A stretch of 64,000 nucleotides of DNA from Streptomyces sp. TRM68367 (GCF_014495685.1 NZ_JACTVI010000004.1:186001-250000); one strand, 5' to 3'. Numbered from the stretch's first letter, positions 37,574 through 47,048 are shown. Program-made: numbers and translations. The notes: generated by a model from the sequence alone, not told the origin.

Positions 37574-38803
37574 TCATCGACCGCGCGGCAGCAGCACCAC
37601 CGCCGCGGCAGGCACGGCAGCCAGGACCAGCCACGGCACGGCCGGCGGCAGCCCCGCGTCGAGCAGCGTGCCGCTCGCCGAGCTGCCGAGCAGCACGATC
37701 AGACCGGAGACCGAGGACAGCGCCCCGGTGTACAGCCCGAGCCGCCCCTCCTCGGCCAGATCGGGCACCCAGGCCCGGGCGACCGGCGCGACGAGCATCT
37801 GGCCGAAGGTGAGCAGGACGACGAACCCGGCCGCCGGCAGCAGCCCGGCCGTACCGGTCCAGCCCGCGGGGCGAGCCGCCGCGACGACCGCGAACCCGGC
37901 CGCGATGAGCAGCAGCCCCGCCACCATGGACCGGCGCAGCTCCAGCCGCTCCCCCACCCACCGCGTGACCGGCAGCTGCGCGGTCACCACCAGCAGCGAG
38001 GACAGCGCGAACAGCCAGGCCAGCGGCGCCTGCGAGCCCGCCGCACGCTCCACCTCGTCGGGCAGGGCCAGGTAGAGCTGGTTGTAGGCGAGCAGATAGG
38101 CACCGTAGGCGCAGCACAGCGCGAGGAAGCGGCGGTTGCGCAGCAGCAGCCGCAGCCCGCCCCCGGCCCTGGTGCGCGGCCGGCCGGGGATGTGCTGCGG
38201 CAGCAGCCAGACGTGTCCGGCGAGGACGAGCACGAAGATGCCGGCCCCGGCCAGGCACGCCACGCGGAAGTCGACCCCCAGCAGCAGCGCGCCGAGCAGC
38301 GGCCCGACGAACGCCCCCGCCTGCCCCGCGACCGTGAACAGCGCCAGCACCCGGGTACGGGAGCCGCCGCCGGCCTCCTCCCAGACCACGGCCTGCCGGG
38401 CGACCTCGGACTCGACGGCCGGGGAGAACAGCGCGGCGGCGAACCCGATCAGCAGCACCGCCCCGATGACCGACCAGGTCTCGTCGGCGTACCCGAGCCA
38501 GCCGAACCCGGCGATGCGCAGCACGCAGCCCGCGAGCACGACGGGCCGGATGCCGTACCGGTCGGCCAGCGCGCCGCCCACCACGAACAGACCCTGCTGG
38601 CTGAAGGTGCGCAGCCCGAGCACGAAGCCGACCAGCCAGCCCGCCATGCCGATGGCCTGACCGAGGTGTTCGGACAGGAAGGGCAGGACGGCGTAGAAGC
38701 CGACGTTGAAGGCGAGCTGGGTGAGGATCAGCAGCCGCAGCAGGGGTGACAGGCGACTCCGGCCGGGCGACTCCTTGCGCAGTCCGGTCGTCAGGGACGT
38801 CAT
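37574..38803 (-). CDS. MFS transporter
   Basis: A 409-residue major facilitator protein with about 12 membrane helices. The loop 2-3 motif is [15 protein letters not shown]. The N-terminal segment [24 protein letters not shown] and the [24 protein letters not shown] helix resemble drug/metabolite exporters. The start overlaps the ABC permease stop (ATGA), so binding lipoprotein, permease and MFS exporter form one leftward operon. Pairing an importer with an MFS exporter recalls metallophore systems, where the exporter releases the chelator and the ABC system recovers the complex. That is a hypothesis only. Confidence 0.9.
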   Translation of the reverse strand: MTSLTTGLRKESPGRSRLSPLLRLLILTQLAFNVGFYAVLPFLSEHLGQAIGMAGWLVGFVLGLRTFSQQGLFVVGGALADRYGIRPVVLAGCVLRIAGFGWLGYADETWSVIGAVLLIGFAAALFSPAVESEVARQAVVWEEAGGGSRTRVLALFTVAGQAGAFVGPLLGALLLGVDFRVACLAGAGIFVLVLAGHVWLLPQHIPGRPRTRAGGGLRLLLRNRRFLALCCAYGAYLLAYNQLYLALPDEVERAAGSQAPLAWLFALSSLLVVTAQLPVTRWVGERLELRRSMVAGLLLIAAGFAVVAAARPAGWTGTAGLLPAAGFVVLLTFGQMLVAPVARAWVPDLAEEGRLGLYTGALSSVSGLIVLLGSSASGTLLDAGLPPAVPWLVLAAVPAAAVVLLPRGR

Positions 38804-40575
38804 CGGGCTCCCACCAATTTCCTTGCAGGTGACGGACCGTCGGACTCCGCCAGGGGCTTGGCGCGGCGGGCCCGCCGCGGCAGCCGTATCCCGCCTGCCG
38901 CCGTCACCGCGAGCGCGCCGAGCAGGGCGAGGACGGCGGCGGGGGCGAGCACGGACCAGGGGGCGCGCTCGGCGTAGGGCTGGTTCTCGGCGAGCAGCAG
39001 GCCCCACTCCGGGGACGGCGGCTGCGCGCCGAGGCCGAGGAAGCCCAGCGAGGCGAGGGCGAGGGCGACGCCGGGCACCCGCAGCAGGGCGTGGCGGGTG
39101 ACCGGCGGCAGGACGGCGGGCAGCAGTTCGTGGCGCAGCAGGTACCAGCGGCCCGCGCCCAGGCCGCGGGTGACGGTGAGGTGCAGGGCGGCGCGTTCCT
39201 GGCGCAGCAGCGAGGACGTGTGCGCGGTGAGCGCGGCCCAGGAGACGGCGGTGACGGCGAGCGCGGGCGTGCCGGGTCCGCTGCCGGCGACCGCGGTGAC
39301 CAGCAGCGCGACCAGGACCGGCGGTACGGCGTTGACGGTGTCGGCGAGCGGCCCGGACAGCCGGGGTACGAGCCCCAGCAGGACGCCGACGACCAGGGCC
39401 GCGGCGCTGGTCGCGAGGGCGAGCAGCAGGGTGTCGAGGGCGCCGTGGCCGACCCGGGCGAGCATGTCCCGGCCGAGCGCGTCGGTGCCGAAGGGGTGCT
39501 CCCAGGCGGGGGCTTCGAGGCGGGCGCCGGTGTTCAGCGTGTGCGGGTCGCGGGGCAGGCCGAGGGCGATGACGACGATGAGCAGTCCGCCGTAGACGAA
39601 CGGCAGGATCCCGCGGGCCGGTGGCATGGGCCGGTGCAGGGTGGGCAGGGCGCCGTCGCGCAGGGCGGGGCCGATCAGCAGGCGGGCCGCGAGGCGTCTG
39701 AGCGCCGAGGTCCCGGCGGCGAGCAGGACCAGCAGGAGGGTGCCCGCCTGGAGCACGGGCAGGTCCTGGGCGAGGGCGGCCTGGAGGGTGGTGCGGCCGA
39801 GACCGGGGATGTCGAAGATCTGCTCCACCGCGACGGAACCGCCCGTCAGGCCGATGACGAACAGCCCGAAGTTGGGCAGCAGCGCGGGCACGCAGCGGCG
39901 CAGCGACTTTCGGGCGATGGCCCGGCCGGGCAGTCCGCGCGCGGCGGCGGCCGCCGCCCAGGGCTCGGCGAAGGCGCAGGGCAGCAGGTCGTCGAGGAGC
40001 CGCCCGAGCACGGCCCCGGCGGGCAGGCCGAGGGCGAGCGCGGGCAGCACCGTCCACTTCGGGCCGTACCAGCCGAGGGCGGGCAGCCAGCCGAGCTGGA
40101 CGCCGACGACGGTGGCCAGCACGGAGGCGACGAGGAACTCCGGCAGTGCGGCGATGGCCGCGGAGCCGCTGCCGCTCCTGCGGGACTGTCCGCCCGTCCG
40201 GAGGGTGCGGGCGCACACGAGTCCGGCGGTGAGGACGGCGACCACGAGGGCCACCGCCATCAGCAGCAGCGAGACGCCCAGCGCCTGGAGCACCGCGGGC
40301 ATGACCTCGCTGCCGGAGAGCCACGACCGTCCGGCGTCGCCGCGCGCCAGACCGGTCAGCCACTGCCCGAGCAGGTGCAACGGGCCGTCGTCCAGCCCCA
40401 GTCGGGCACGGATGTCGGCCAGGACCTCGGGCGTGGGATCGCGGTCGGCCGACCGGGCCTTGAGCACGGTCAGCGCCGGGTCCGTGTGCGTGAGCCACGG
40501 CAGCAAGCCGATCCCGCACACCAGGGCCGCCGCGAGCAGTGCACGCCACAGGACCGTGGCCGAGTGGTGCCGCAT
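38800..40575 (-). CDS. Fused peptide/nickel-type ABC transporter permease
   Basis: A 591-residue protein equal to two permeases of the DppB/DppC type in one chain. The first half has LGLDDGPLHLLGQWLTGLARGD, the EAA-like AAAAARGLPGRAIARKSLRR and IFDIPGLGRTTLQAAL. The second half has HPFGTDALGRDMLARVGHGA and its own EAA-like VTRGLGAGRWYLLRHELLP, with GFLGLGAQPPSPEWG. Fusion of both subunits is uncommon. No ATP-binding subunit is encoded next to it; the two ATPases at 62-64 kb are far away and in another operon. Confidence 0.9.
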   Translation of the reverse strand: MRHHSATVLWRALLAAALVCGIGLLPWLTHTDPALTVLKARSADRDPTPEVLADIRARLGLDDGPLHLLGQWLTGLARGDAGRSWLSGSEVMPAVLQALGVSLLLMAVALVVAVLTAGLVCARTLRTGGQSRRSGSGSAAIAALPEFLVASVLATVVGVQLGWLPALGWYGPKWTVLPALALGLPAGAVLGRLLDDLLPCAFAEPWAAAAAARGLPGRAIARKSLRRCVPALLPNFGLFVIGLTGGSVAVEQIFDIPGLGRTTLQAALAQDLPVLQAGTLLLVLLAAGTSALRRLAARLLIGPALRDGALPTLHRPMPPARGILPFVYGGLLIVVIALGLPRDPHTLNTGARLEAPAWEHPFGTDALGRDMLARVGHGALDTLLLALATSAAALVVGVLLGLVPRLSGPLADTVNAVPPVLVALLVTAVAGSGPGTPALAVTAVSWAALTAHTSSLLRQERAALHLTVTRGLGAGRWYLLRHELLPAVLPPVTRHALLRVPGVALALASLGFLGLGAQPPSPEWGLLLAENQPYAERAPWSVLAPAAVLALLGALAVTAAGGIRLPRRARRAKPLAESDGPSPARKLVGAR

Positions 40576-40578
40576 GGG

Positions 40579-42075
40579 TCAGCGTCGCGTTCCGGCGCCG
40601 ACCAGGGCGCGCTCGTACGGGTCGAGGAGCACGCCCCGTACCCCGGTGGAGACGCCGACAATGATCCCCTGGTGGGCCAGCGGCACGACGGCGTCGGTGC
40701 CGAGGATCGCCGCCTCGGCGGCCATGGCGGCGTCCTGCCGCTTGCCGGTGTCGTCGGTGCCCTCGGCCTTCGTGACGGCCGAGTCGACCTTCCTGTCGCA
40801 CAGCTGGGCCAGGTTGTAGCCGCCGTCGCAGGTGTAGTCGCCGGCGAGCACGCCGACCGGGTCGCCGGTGTCCACCAGGCTGTTGCGGGCCCCGATGAAC
40901 GCGTCGAACCTGCCGTCCAGCGCGTCGTTCTCGAGCCGCGAGTACTCGCGCACCTCCAGCTCGACCTTGAAGCCGGCCTTCTGGAGCTGCTGTTGCACGA
41001 CCTGGGCGACCTCGGGCAGTTCGGGCCGGTTGTCGTAGGTGGCGAGGGTGATCGTCGTGCCGGCGGGCCGGGCGGGCCGGGCGCGTCCGGCGGGCCGGGC
41101 GCGCTTGCCCTCGGCCCAGGTCACGGCGGGCCCGTAGATGCCGGCGCCGGGGTCGGCGTACCCCTCGAAGACGTCCTCGGCGATCGCGGACGTGTCGACG
41201 GCCGTACGCGCGGCGGCGCGCAATTTCGGGTCCTTGAAGGGGCCGGAGGCGGTGTTGAGCTGCAGGCTGGTGGTGCGGGTGGTGGCGGTCTCCTTCAGGG
41301 TGGACTTGTCGAGGGCGGCGGCCTGGGCGACGGGGATCGCCTCCGCGATGTCGACCTCGCCGGTGCGCAGGGCGTTGGCGCGGGCCGTGCCGTCCTTGAT
41401 GAAGCGCGCGTCGATGCCGGGGGCCTGGGCACGGCCGCCCCAGTAGTCGTCGTAGCGGTCGAGGCCGGCGGACGTGGCGCCGTTCAACTCGGTCAGTTCG
41501 AAGGGTCCGGTGGCGGTGCCGGCGGGGTCGGCGTCGCCCTGCTTGTCGTAGGCCTTCGGCGCGAGAATCGCCAGGCTCGGGCTGGACAGGCGCATCGGCA
41601 GCACCGGGTCGGGTGCACCGGTGGTGATGCGTACGGCGCGGCTGCCGTCAGCCTTCGCGGTGAGGGTGACGCCCAAGAGCGCGGCGGGCACGGGCTTGGC
41701 CCGCGTGGCCCGGGCGAGGGAGTCGGACACAGCGGCCGGGGTGACGGCCGTGCCGTCCTGGAAGGTGGCCTCGCGCAGGGTGAACTCCCAGGTGCGGGCG
41801 TTCTCCCGGCGCCAGGACTCGGCGAGTGCGGGGGCGGCGGCGCCGTTGGCGTCCAGGGCGGTCAGACCCTCAGTGACGCCGAGGCGGCTCAGGAGCGTGG
41901 CGTCCGCGCCGTACGGCGAGAGCCCCTCGGCAGGCGGGAAGGCGAGGGCGACCCGCAGCCGGGAGCCGCCCTGGGCGCCGTCACCCGAGGACGCCTCGCC
42001 GCCGGAGGCAAAGCAGCCGGTGAGCAGCGGGGCGGCGGCGAGCGCGGCGAGTAGGCGGCGGCTGAGAGAGCGCAT
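40579..42075 (-). CDS. Family 5 extracellular solute-binding lipoprotein
   Basis: A 498-residue lipoprotein with a lipobox LLTGC after a short Arg-containing signal. It belongs to the peptide/nickel-binding SBP_bac_5 family: VTEGLTALDANGAAAPALAE, TWEFTLREATFQDGTAVT and ATGPFELTELNG are typical. Around residues 322-338 there is a tandem Arg-Ala-Arg-Pro-Ala-Gly run (GKRARPAGRARPARPAG) encoded by short DNA repeats at about 41066-41110, absent from ordinary family members and probably a replication-slippage product. It is the first transport gene of the operon. The ligand is unknown. Confidence 0.92.
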   Translation of the reverse strand: MRSLSRRLLAALAAAPLLTGCFASGGEASSGDGAQGGSRLRVALAFPPAEGLSPYGADATLLSRLGVTEGLTALDANGAAAPALAESWRRENARTWEFTLREATFQDGTAVTPAAVSDSLARATRAKPVPAALLGVTLTAKADGSRAVRITTGAPDPVLPMRLSSPSLAILAPKAYDKQGDADPAGTATGPFELTELNGATSAGLDRYDDYWGGRAQAPGIDARFIKDGTARANALRTGEVDIAEAIPVAQAAALDKSTLKETATTRTTSLQLNTASGPFKDPKLRAAARTAVDTSAIAEDVFEGYADPGAGIYGPAVTWAEGKRARPAGRARPARPAGTTITLATYDNRPELPEVAQVVQQQLQKAGFKVELEVREYSRLENDALDGRFDAFIGARNSLVDTGDPVGVLAGDYTCDGGYNLAQLCDRKVDSAVTKAEGTDDTGKRQDAAMAAEAAILGTDAVVPLAHQGIIVGVSTGVRGVLLDPYERALVGAGTRR

Positions 42076-42078
42076 CGG

Positions 42079-42621
42079 TCACCGTTCCATCGGTATGTCG
42101 AAGTGGACGACGCCGTTTCCGCCGTCCGGGTCCTCGCGTTCGTCGTGCACGACCTTGCCGAGCGACCGCCAGAGGTCCTCGGCGCCCGGGACGGACGGGT
42201 CGGTGTGCAGATATACGGCGCGGTAGCCTCCGTCGGCCGCGGCGAACTCCAGCAGCCGGTCGACCATGCGCCGGGCCAGGCCCCGCCTGCGGTGCCCGGG
42301 ACGGACGTACACGCGGCGCAGCTGCGCGGTCTCGCCGCAGGGGTAGCGCTCGGCGAGGTGGCGCGGGTTCGGCGGGTGCGCCGGGCCGCGGGAGTCCAGG
42401 GCGGCGGTGGCCACGATCTCCCCGTCGCGCGGGTCGCACGCGACCAGGAGGGTGTGGCGGGGCGGGGCGAGGTAGACGGCGGCCGGGTCGATGATGTCGG
42501 CGTGCCAGCGGGGCACGTAGCCGGTACCGAAGTCGCGGTAGACGGTGTCGAGCATCACGGCCCGCGCACCGTCGAGGTCTTCCGGGCTCGCCGCCCTGAT
42601 GCTGTAGTCACGCACTTGCAC
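42079..42621 (-). CDS. GNAT-family N-acetyltransferase
   Basis: A 180-residue acetyltransferase. The acetyl-CoA loop is LRRVYVRPGHRRRGLARRMV, preceded by EIVATAALDSRGPAH and followed by YRAVYLHTDPSVPGAEDLWR. The GTG at 42621 is chosen because translation upstream lacks family similarity; another GTG two codons later is possible. It ends three bases before the lipoprotein gene and is probably the first gene of the operon. The substrate is unknown. Confidence 0.86.
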   Translation of the reverse strand: MQVRDYSIRAASPEDLDGARAVMLDTVYRDFGTGYVPRWHADIIDPAAVYLAPPRHTLLVACDPRDGEIVATAALDSRGPAHPPNPRHLAERYPCGETAQLRRVYVRPGHRRRGLARRMVDRLLEFAAADGGYRAVYLHTDPSVPGAEDLWRSLGKVVHDEREDPDGGNGVVHFDIPMER

Positions 42622-42732
42622 ATCATATGCATTAAGTAGAACCGGTCGATCAACCCGGCCGCGGAACCCGCTGATCGCAGGGTGATCGACGACCGGGCCG
42701 CCACACCCCAAATGACGTGCTCCTCAGACGAT

Positions 42733-42761
42733 TTGACACCGCTCCCGGCACCCCCTAAACC
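42733..42761 (+). promoter_or_regulatory. Candidate promoter of the CooC-like ATPase gene
   Basis: TTGACA at 42733-42738 and TAAACC at 42756-42761 are separated by 17 bp, 39 bp before the ATG. It is the best consensus-like -35 box in the window. Confidence 0.55.
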
Positions 42762-42800
42762 TAGCCACATGACATCCATTTTCAAAAACGCGGAGCGGTC

Positions 42801-43769
42801 ATGAGGATCGCGTTCGTCGGCAAGGGCGGCAGCGGGAAGACGACGCTGTCGGCGCTCTTCTCCCGCCATCTGGCGCGGTCCGGCGCGCCGGTCCTCGCCA
42901 TCGACGGCGACATCAACCAGCACCTGTCCGAGGCGCTCGCCCCCGAGGCCGAGGAACCGTTCACCTCTCCTCCCCTGGGCGCGCACCTGGGCGAGATCAA
43001 GGACCACCTGCGCGGCAGCAACCCGCGGATCACCTCCCGCGACGCGATGATCAAGACGACCCCGCCCGGCCGCGGCTCCCGCCTGCTGCGGCTGCTCGGC
43101 GACGACGAGCTGCACGCGCGGCACGTCGGCCGGGCGGGCGGTGTGCCGCTGATGGTGACGGGCGAGTTCGACGAAAGCGACCTGGGCGTGGCCTGCTACC
43201 ACTCCAAACTGGGCGCGGTCGAGCTGTACCTCGGGCACCTCGTCGACGGCCCCGGCGAGTACGCGGTGGTCGACATGACGGCGGGCGCGGACGCGTTCGC
43301 CTCCGGCCTGTTCACGCGCTTCGACATGACGTTCCTGGTGGCGGAGCCCACCCGCAAGGGCGTCTCCGTCTACCGCCAGTACCGGGACCACGCCGAGCAG
43401 TTCGGCATCCGGATCGCGGTCATCGGCAACAAGGTGACCTGCGAGGACGATCTGCTCTTCCTCAAGGAGGAGGTGGGGGACGACCTCCTGACCCACCTCG
43501 TGCACTCCTCCTGGGTGCGCGCGGCCGAACAGGGCCGTGCCGAGGGCGGCCTCGACACCCTGGACTCCCTGGAGCCGCACAACCGGCACGCCCTGAACGT
43601 GCTGCGCGAGGCCGTCGACTCCCACCCCCGTGACTGGGAGCGCCTGCACCGCCACGCCGTCGAGTTCCACCTGCGCAACGCCCGCGCCTGGGCCGACGAC
43701 CGCACGGGCCAGGACCTGGCCGGCCAGGTCGACCCCGACTTCGTACCGGGCCCGGCGGCGCTGACCTGA
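42801..43769 (+). CDS. CooC/MinD-type P-loop ATPase
   Basis: A 322-residue deviant Walker-A ATPase: IAFVGKGGSGKTTLSALFSRH at the N-terminus, DGDINQHLSEAL after it and a Walker-B-like YAVVDMTAGADAFASGLFTRF. These features place it near the CooC/MinD group, whose members insert metals or position proteins. It directly precedes an SCO5389-family gene; this pair is, as I recall, conserved in Streptomyces (SCO5388-SCO5389). The function is not established. The gene has its own promoter, divergent from the GNAT-transporter operon. Confidence 0.85.
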   Translation: MRIAFVGKGGSGKTTLSALFSRHLARSGAPVLAIDGDINQHLSEALAPEAEEPFTSPPLGAHLGEIKDHLRGSNPRITSRDAMIKTTPPGRGSRLLRLLGDDELHARHVGRAGGVPLMVTGEFDESDLGVACYHSKLGAVELYLGHLVDGPGEYAVVDMTAGADAFASGLFTRFDMTFLVAEPTRKGVSVYRQYRDHAEQFGIRIAVIGNKVTCEDDLLFLKEEVGDDLLTHLVHSSWVRAAEQGRAEGGLDTLDSLEPHNRHALNVLREAVDSHPRDWERLHRHAVEFHLRNARAWADDRTGQDLAGQVDPDFVPGPAALT

Positions 43770-43849
43770 CCACACCGCTGTCCCCCGCTTTCAGCACACC
43801 TCTTCAGCACCTGCCCAAGCACCAACGCAAGACAGGACACCCCTTACCC

Positions 43850-44242
43850 ATGTCTCTCGACGTCTCCCCGACGCTCCTCGCCGAAGCCGAGCACGGTGAC
43901 ATCCGCGAGGAGGACTTCGTGGACACCGTCCGCACGTCCCTCCCCTACGCCTACGACCTGATCGCCTCCCTCGCGGCCGGCCTGCGCGACGGCAAGGCCG
44001 AGTTCACCGACAACCAGACGCCTCCCCCGTCCGAGAAGGAGCGCGGCCAGCTGCTGCGCGCCCTCGCCAGCGACGCGATCCGCGGCAGCCTGGAGCGCCA
44101 CTTCGGCGTGACGCTGGCCTTCCAGAACTGCCACCGGGTGGCGGCCTTCCGCCCCGAGTCCCGGGAGAGCGAGACGTACGCGAAGTTCACCTCGGTGCGC
44201 TCCCAGGTGCTCAACCAGTCCCCGGAGTTCCGCGACTGCTGA
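43850..44242 (+). CDS. SCO5389-family protein
   Basis: A 130-residue conserved actinobacterial protein of unknown function. It has the family start MSLDVSPTLL, the central VRTSLPYAYDLIASLAAGL, DNQTPPPSEKERGQLLRALA and SDAIRGSLERHFGVTLAFQN, and ends in SPEFRDC. No catalytic motif is visible. It lies 80 bp after the CooC-like ATPase gene and is probably its functional partner. Confidence 0.88.
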   Translation: MSLDVSPTLLAEAEHGDIREEDFVDTVRTSLPYAYDLIASLAAGLRDGKAEFTDNQTPPPSEKERGQLLRALASDAIRGSLERHFGVTLAFQNCHRVAAFRPESRESETYAKFTSVRSQVLNQSPEFRDC

Positions 44243-44255
44243 GCCACACGTCCAC

Positions 44256-44290
44256 ACGTCTACTCGACGCCTGCCGCGTCGAGTAGACGT
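44256..44290. terminator. Bidirectional hairpin at the 44.26-kb convergence
   Basis: ACGTCTACTCGACGC and GCGTCGAGTAGACGT form a perfect 15-bp stem around CTGCC. It starts 13 bp after the SCO5389-family gene and includes the last codons of the converging membrane-protein gene. Confidence 0.8.
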
Positions 44291-44736
44291 ACGGCGAAGC
44301 GGTCTGCGTCCACCGCCGGTTCCAGGGCCAGCCGGCCGGCCACGACCACCCCGTACAGCACATGGTCAAGCGCGATGACAACGCGCCACAGCACCTTCCG
44401 CTGCTGCGCCTGCTCGATGCCGAGAAGCGGAGCGAGCCCCATCTCGAAACCCAGCCAGATTGCCAGTCCGTAGACCGCCCCTGTCCCCGGGAATCGACGG
44501 ATCCGTGCGGGAAGAAGGCCGAAAGCCACGCCTCCACCGGCACCGTACGCCCAGTGGAGGAGCTCGGTCACGGCTCGGCGATGGTGCTCGTCCAAGCGCG
44601 AGAACGGACCTGGCGCATGCTTCTCCACGATCGCCTCCGGCGGAGTCCTCTCCCCGGGTGCCAGACCGGCCGCCACCGTGCGGCTGCCCGTCATCGCCAT
44701 CGCGGCCACGAGGCCCCGGGCCCCGGGCCCCGGCAC
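44260..44736 (-). CDS. Hypothetical membrane protein (DUF1440-like)
   Basis: A 158-residue protein with three or four hydrophobic segments: ARGLVAAMAMTGSRTVAAGL, LHWAYGAGGGVAFGLLPARI, GAVYGLAIWLGFEMGLAPLL and ALDHVLYGVVVAGRLAL. The pattern is that of actinobacterial DUF1440/DUF6789-type membrane proteins with an HWAYG motif. It starts with GTG immediately after the truncated TPP-enzyme gene, whose end has been fused near this start, so the first few residues may not be original. The function is unknown. Confidence 0.65.
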   Translation of the reverse strand: MPGPGARGLVAAMAMTGSRTVAAGLAPGERTPPEAIVEKHAPGPFSRLDEHHRRAVTELLHWAYGAGGGVAFGLLPARIRRFPGTGAVYGLAIWLGFEMGLAPLLGIEQAQQRKVLWRVVIALDHVLYGVVVAGRLALEPAVDADRFAVRLLDAAGVE

Positions 44737-44739
44737 GGC

Positions 44740-45706
44740 TGATCGACGACCACGCCCTCTCCCGGTCCAGGTACCGCTTGACGGTGATCATCTCACTCAT
44801 ACCGTTCATCTGGAACGCGCCGTCCCCGACGAAGGCGATGACCGGCCGGTCGGGATACGCGAACCGGGCGGCGATCGCGTACGGCGTGCCGGGGCCCATC
44901 GTGGCCAGCGTCCCGGACAACGACGCCTGCATCCCCTTGCGCAGTTTCAGATGCCGCGCCCACCAGTGCGTGCCGGAGCCGGAGTCGGCGGTCACGATGG
45001 CGTCGTCCGGCAGCCGGGGCGAGAGCTGCGAGGCCACCGCCTGAGGATTGATCGTCCTTCCGAAGTGCTGGCCCGCCCGCTTCTCGCAGATCGCGTCCCA
45101 CTCGGCGACGTCCTTCTCGATCTTCTCCCGCCAGCCGCGGTCCTCCTTGCGGTGCAGCAGCGGCACAAGAGCCTTGAGGGTCTCCTTCGCGTCCCCGACG
45201 AGGTGGGCGCCCTGCCCGATGATCATGGCGACTTTGCTGCCGGCGTTCAGGATGCCGGCCGCCCTGCGCAGCTCCCCCGCCTCGGGCAGGAGGCGCGGAC
45301 GGCTCCAGCCGACGCTGGAGAACACCGAGCCGTGCTTCTTCGGCGGCGAGGGCTGGGCGTCCTCCTCCTGTACGTCGTTCGGGACGATGACCGTGGCGAC
45401 GCCGCGGGTGGTGAGCGCGGTCTTGAACGCCCGGTCGATGACGTGCCGGGCCTGCGCCGGGTGCACGATCGTCTGGCAGAACTCGGAGACGTCCGCGAAC
45501 AGCTGCTGGAGGGCGATCTCCTGCTGGTAATAGGCGCCCAGTGACAGCCGCTTCTGCTGGCCGACCACCGCGGCGACGGGCTGATGGTCCAGCTTGGCGT
45601 CGTACAGTCCGTTGAGCAGGTGCACCGCGGCGGGCCCCGACGTGGCGACGCAGCAGCCGACCTCGCCGGTGAACTTGGCGTGGGCGCACGCCATGAAGGC
45701 CGCCAT
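44740..45706 (-). pseudogene. Thiamine-diphosphate-dependent (pyruvate oxidase-like) enzyme, three-way truncated
   Basis: Recognisable parts are MAAFMACAHAKFTGEVG, HLLNGLYDAKLDHQPVAAVV, IVPNDVQEEDAQPSP and the TPP-domain segments DDAIVTADSGSGTHWWARHL and VIAFVGDGAFQMNGMSEMI. Compared with relatives of ~590 residues, the first ~50 residues are missing, the middle domain is deleted in frame between IIGQGA and HLVGDAKETLKAL, and the sequence stops after VKRYLDRE, before the end of the TPP motif. It cannot make a complete active site and is called a pseudogene although the frame is open. Confidence 0.75.
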
Positions 45707-45944
45707 CTCCTCATGCCCCGAACGGCCGCCGGCCCCGGGGACGCCGACGGTGCCGACGCCACCCGCCCGGCGGACGGCGTTCGCGACAAACGGGTCAGGG
45801 CGGTTTCAGGCGTCCTCGTGCCGGGTGACTTTTGGTTCCACCACGCGGTACGAGACGGCATGTACGCGCAGCCCCCGCCCGCAGACCACGAAGGGCCCCC
45901 AGGCGGACCGCGTCCGCCCCATCGTCGCCGAGCGCTGACGCGGC

Positions 45945-47048
45945 TCAGGCCGCCGTGTAACCCAACTGCCGCCGCATGTACGGCGTCATGAGGGTCTTCG
46001 CCTTGGCAACGGTCGTCGTACGGCCGCCCAGCACCGCACCGCCGCCGAACACGGGCACGACCGTCAGCCCGTCGGCGGAGCCGAACGGCACGATGAGCGG
46101 GCTGCGGTGGAGGGGCCGGTAGGAGCGGGGCTGCTTGCGGTGCCGGCCGGAACTGGTCAGGAAGGCACGGATGTTGTGGGCGGCGAGGTCCGCCTGGGCG
46201 ATCGCGGCGGGGGTGATCTTCGGCTCGCTGATGTCGTTCACGTCGCCCACCGCGAACACGTCCAGCCGGCCGTCGACCCGGAGCATCCGGTCGACCTTCA
46301 CGTGCCCGGACGCGTTCAGCCAGTCGCCCTGCCCGGCCAGGCGCAGCCACAGCGTGTTGGGGGTGGTGCCGGTCGCCCAGTAGGAGGCGTCGGCCTCGAT
46401 GACGGTGCCGTGGGCGTCGCGGTAGGTGCCGAAGTCGTTGCCGGGGGACATGAAGGCGTCGAGCCGTACCTCCACGTCGTGCGACTCCAGCCAGGCGCGG
46501 GCCTTGCGGCCGGCCCGCTCGCTGCCCGTGGAGTGCAGCAGGACCGGCCCCGAGTGGGCGAGGGTGACCTTGGCCTCGGGCCGGGCGAGGCGGATCTCGG
46601 CGCTGAGTTCGACGCCGGAGGGGCCGCCGCCGACGACGAGTACGTGACCGGCGGTGGCGATGTTCCGCTGGTGTTCGGCGAACGACTTGGCCGCCTCCTC
46701 GACGGTGGTGCCGGTGAAGCGGGCCGGTTCGGGGTAGTCGGCGCCGGTGGCGATCACCACCACGTCGTACGGGATCCGGTCGCCCGTGGCCAGGACCACC
46801 TGCCGCTCGGCGGTGTCGACGCGGACCACCTTGCCCATCACGACACTGCCGTTGGGCAGCAGCCGGTCGTACGGGATGAAGGGGGTCGTCGACCACTCCG
46901 GATGCACGCCCGCGCGCAGGGAGGCGATGCGGTGGAAGAAGACCTCCTTGCGGTCCACGAGTGTGACCCGCGCCGTCGCGTCGAGCCGTTTCGCCAGCCG
47001 TACACCGGCGTAGCCGCCGCCGATCACCACTACGTCGCCGTCACGCAC
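45945..47048 (-). CDS. NAD(P)/FAD-dependent oxidoreductase (NDH-2/AIF-like)
   Basis: A 367-residue flavoprotein. The FAD motif VVVIGGGYAGVRLAKRLDA is at the N-terminus, the NAD(P) motif is VLVVGGGPSGVELSAEIR, and the late FAD-contact segment is VFAVGDVNDISEP. It resembles type II NADH dehydrogenases and AIF-like reductases but is shorter at the C-terminus than membrane-anchored NDH-2. It starts with GTG. It stands alone between remnants. The electron acceptor is unknown. Confidence 0.88.
   Translation of the reverse strand: MRDGDVVVIGGGYAGVRLAKRLDATARVTLVDRKEVFFHRIASLRAGVHPEWSTTPFIPYDRLLPNGSVVMGKVVRVDTAERQVVLATGDRIPYDVVVIATGADYPEPARFTGTTVEEAAKSFAEHQRNIATAGHVLVVGGGPSGVELSAEIRLARPEAKVTLAHSGPVLLHSTGSERAGRKARAWLESHDVEVRLDAFMSPGNDFGTYRDAHGTVIEADASYWATGTTPNTLWLRLAGQGDWLNASGHVKVDRMLRVDGRLDVFAVGDVNDISEPKITPAAIAQADLAAHNIRAFLTSSGRHRKQPRSYRPLHRSPLIVPFGSADGLTVVPVFGGGAVLGGRTTTVAKAKTLMTPYMRRQLGYTAA

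Noticed and set aside
39091..42054. 987-codon plus-strand open frame
   Set aside because: Shadow of the leftward permease and binding-lipoprotein genes; composition dominated by Gly, Gln and Arg without motifs.
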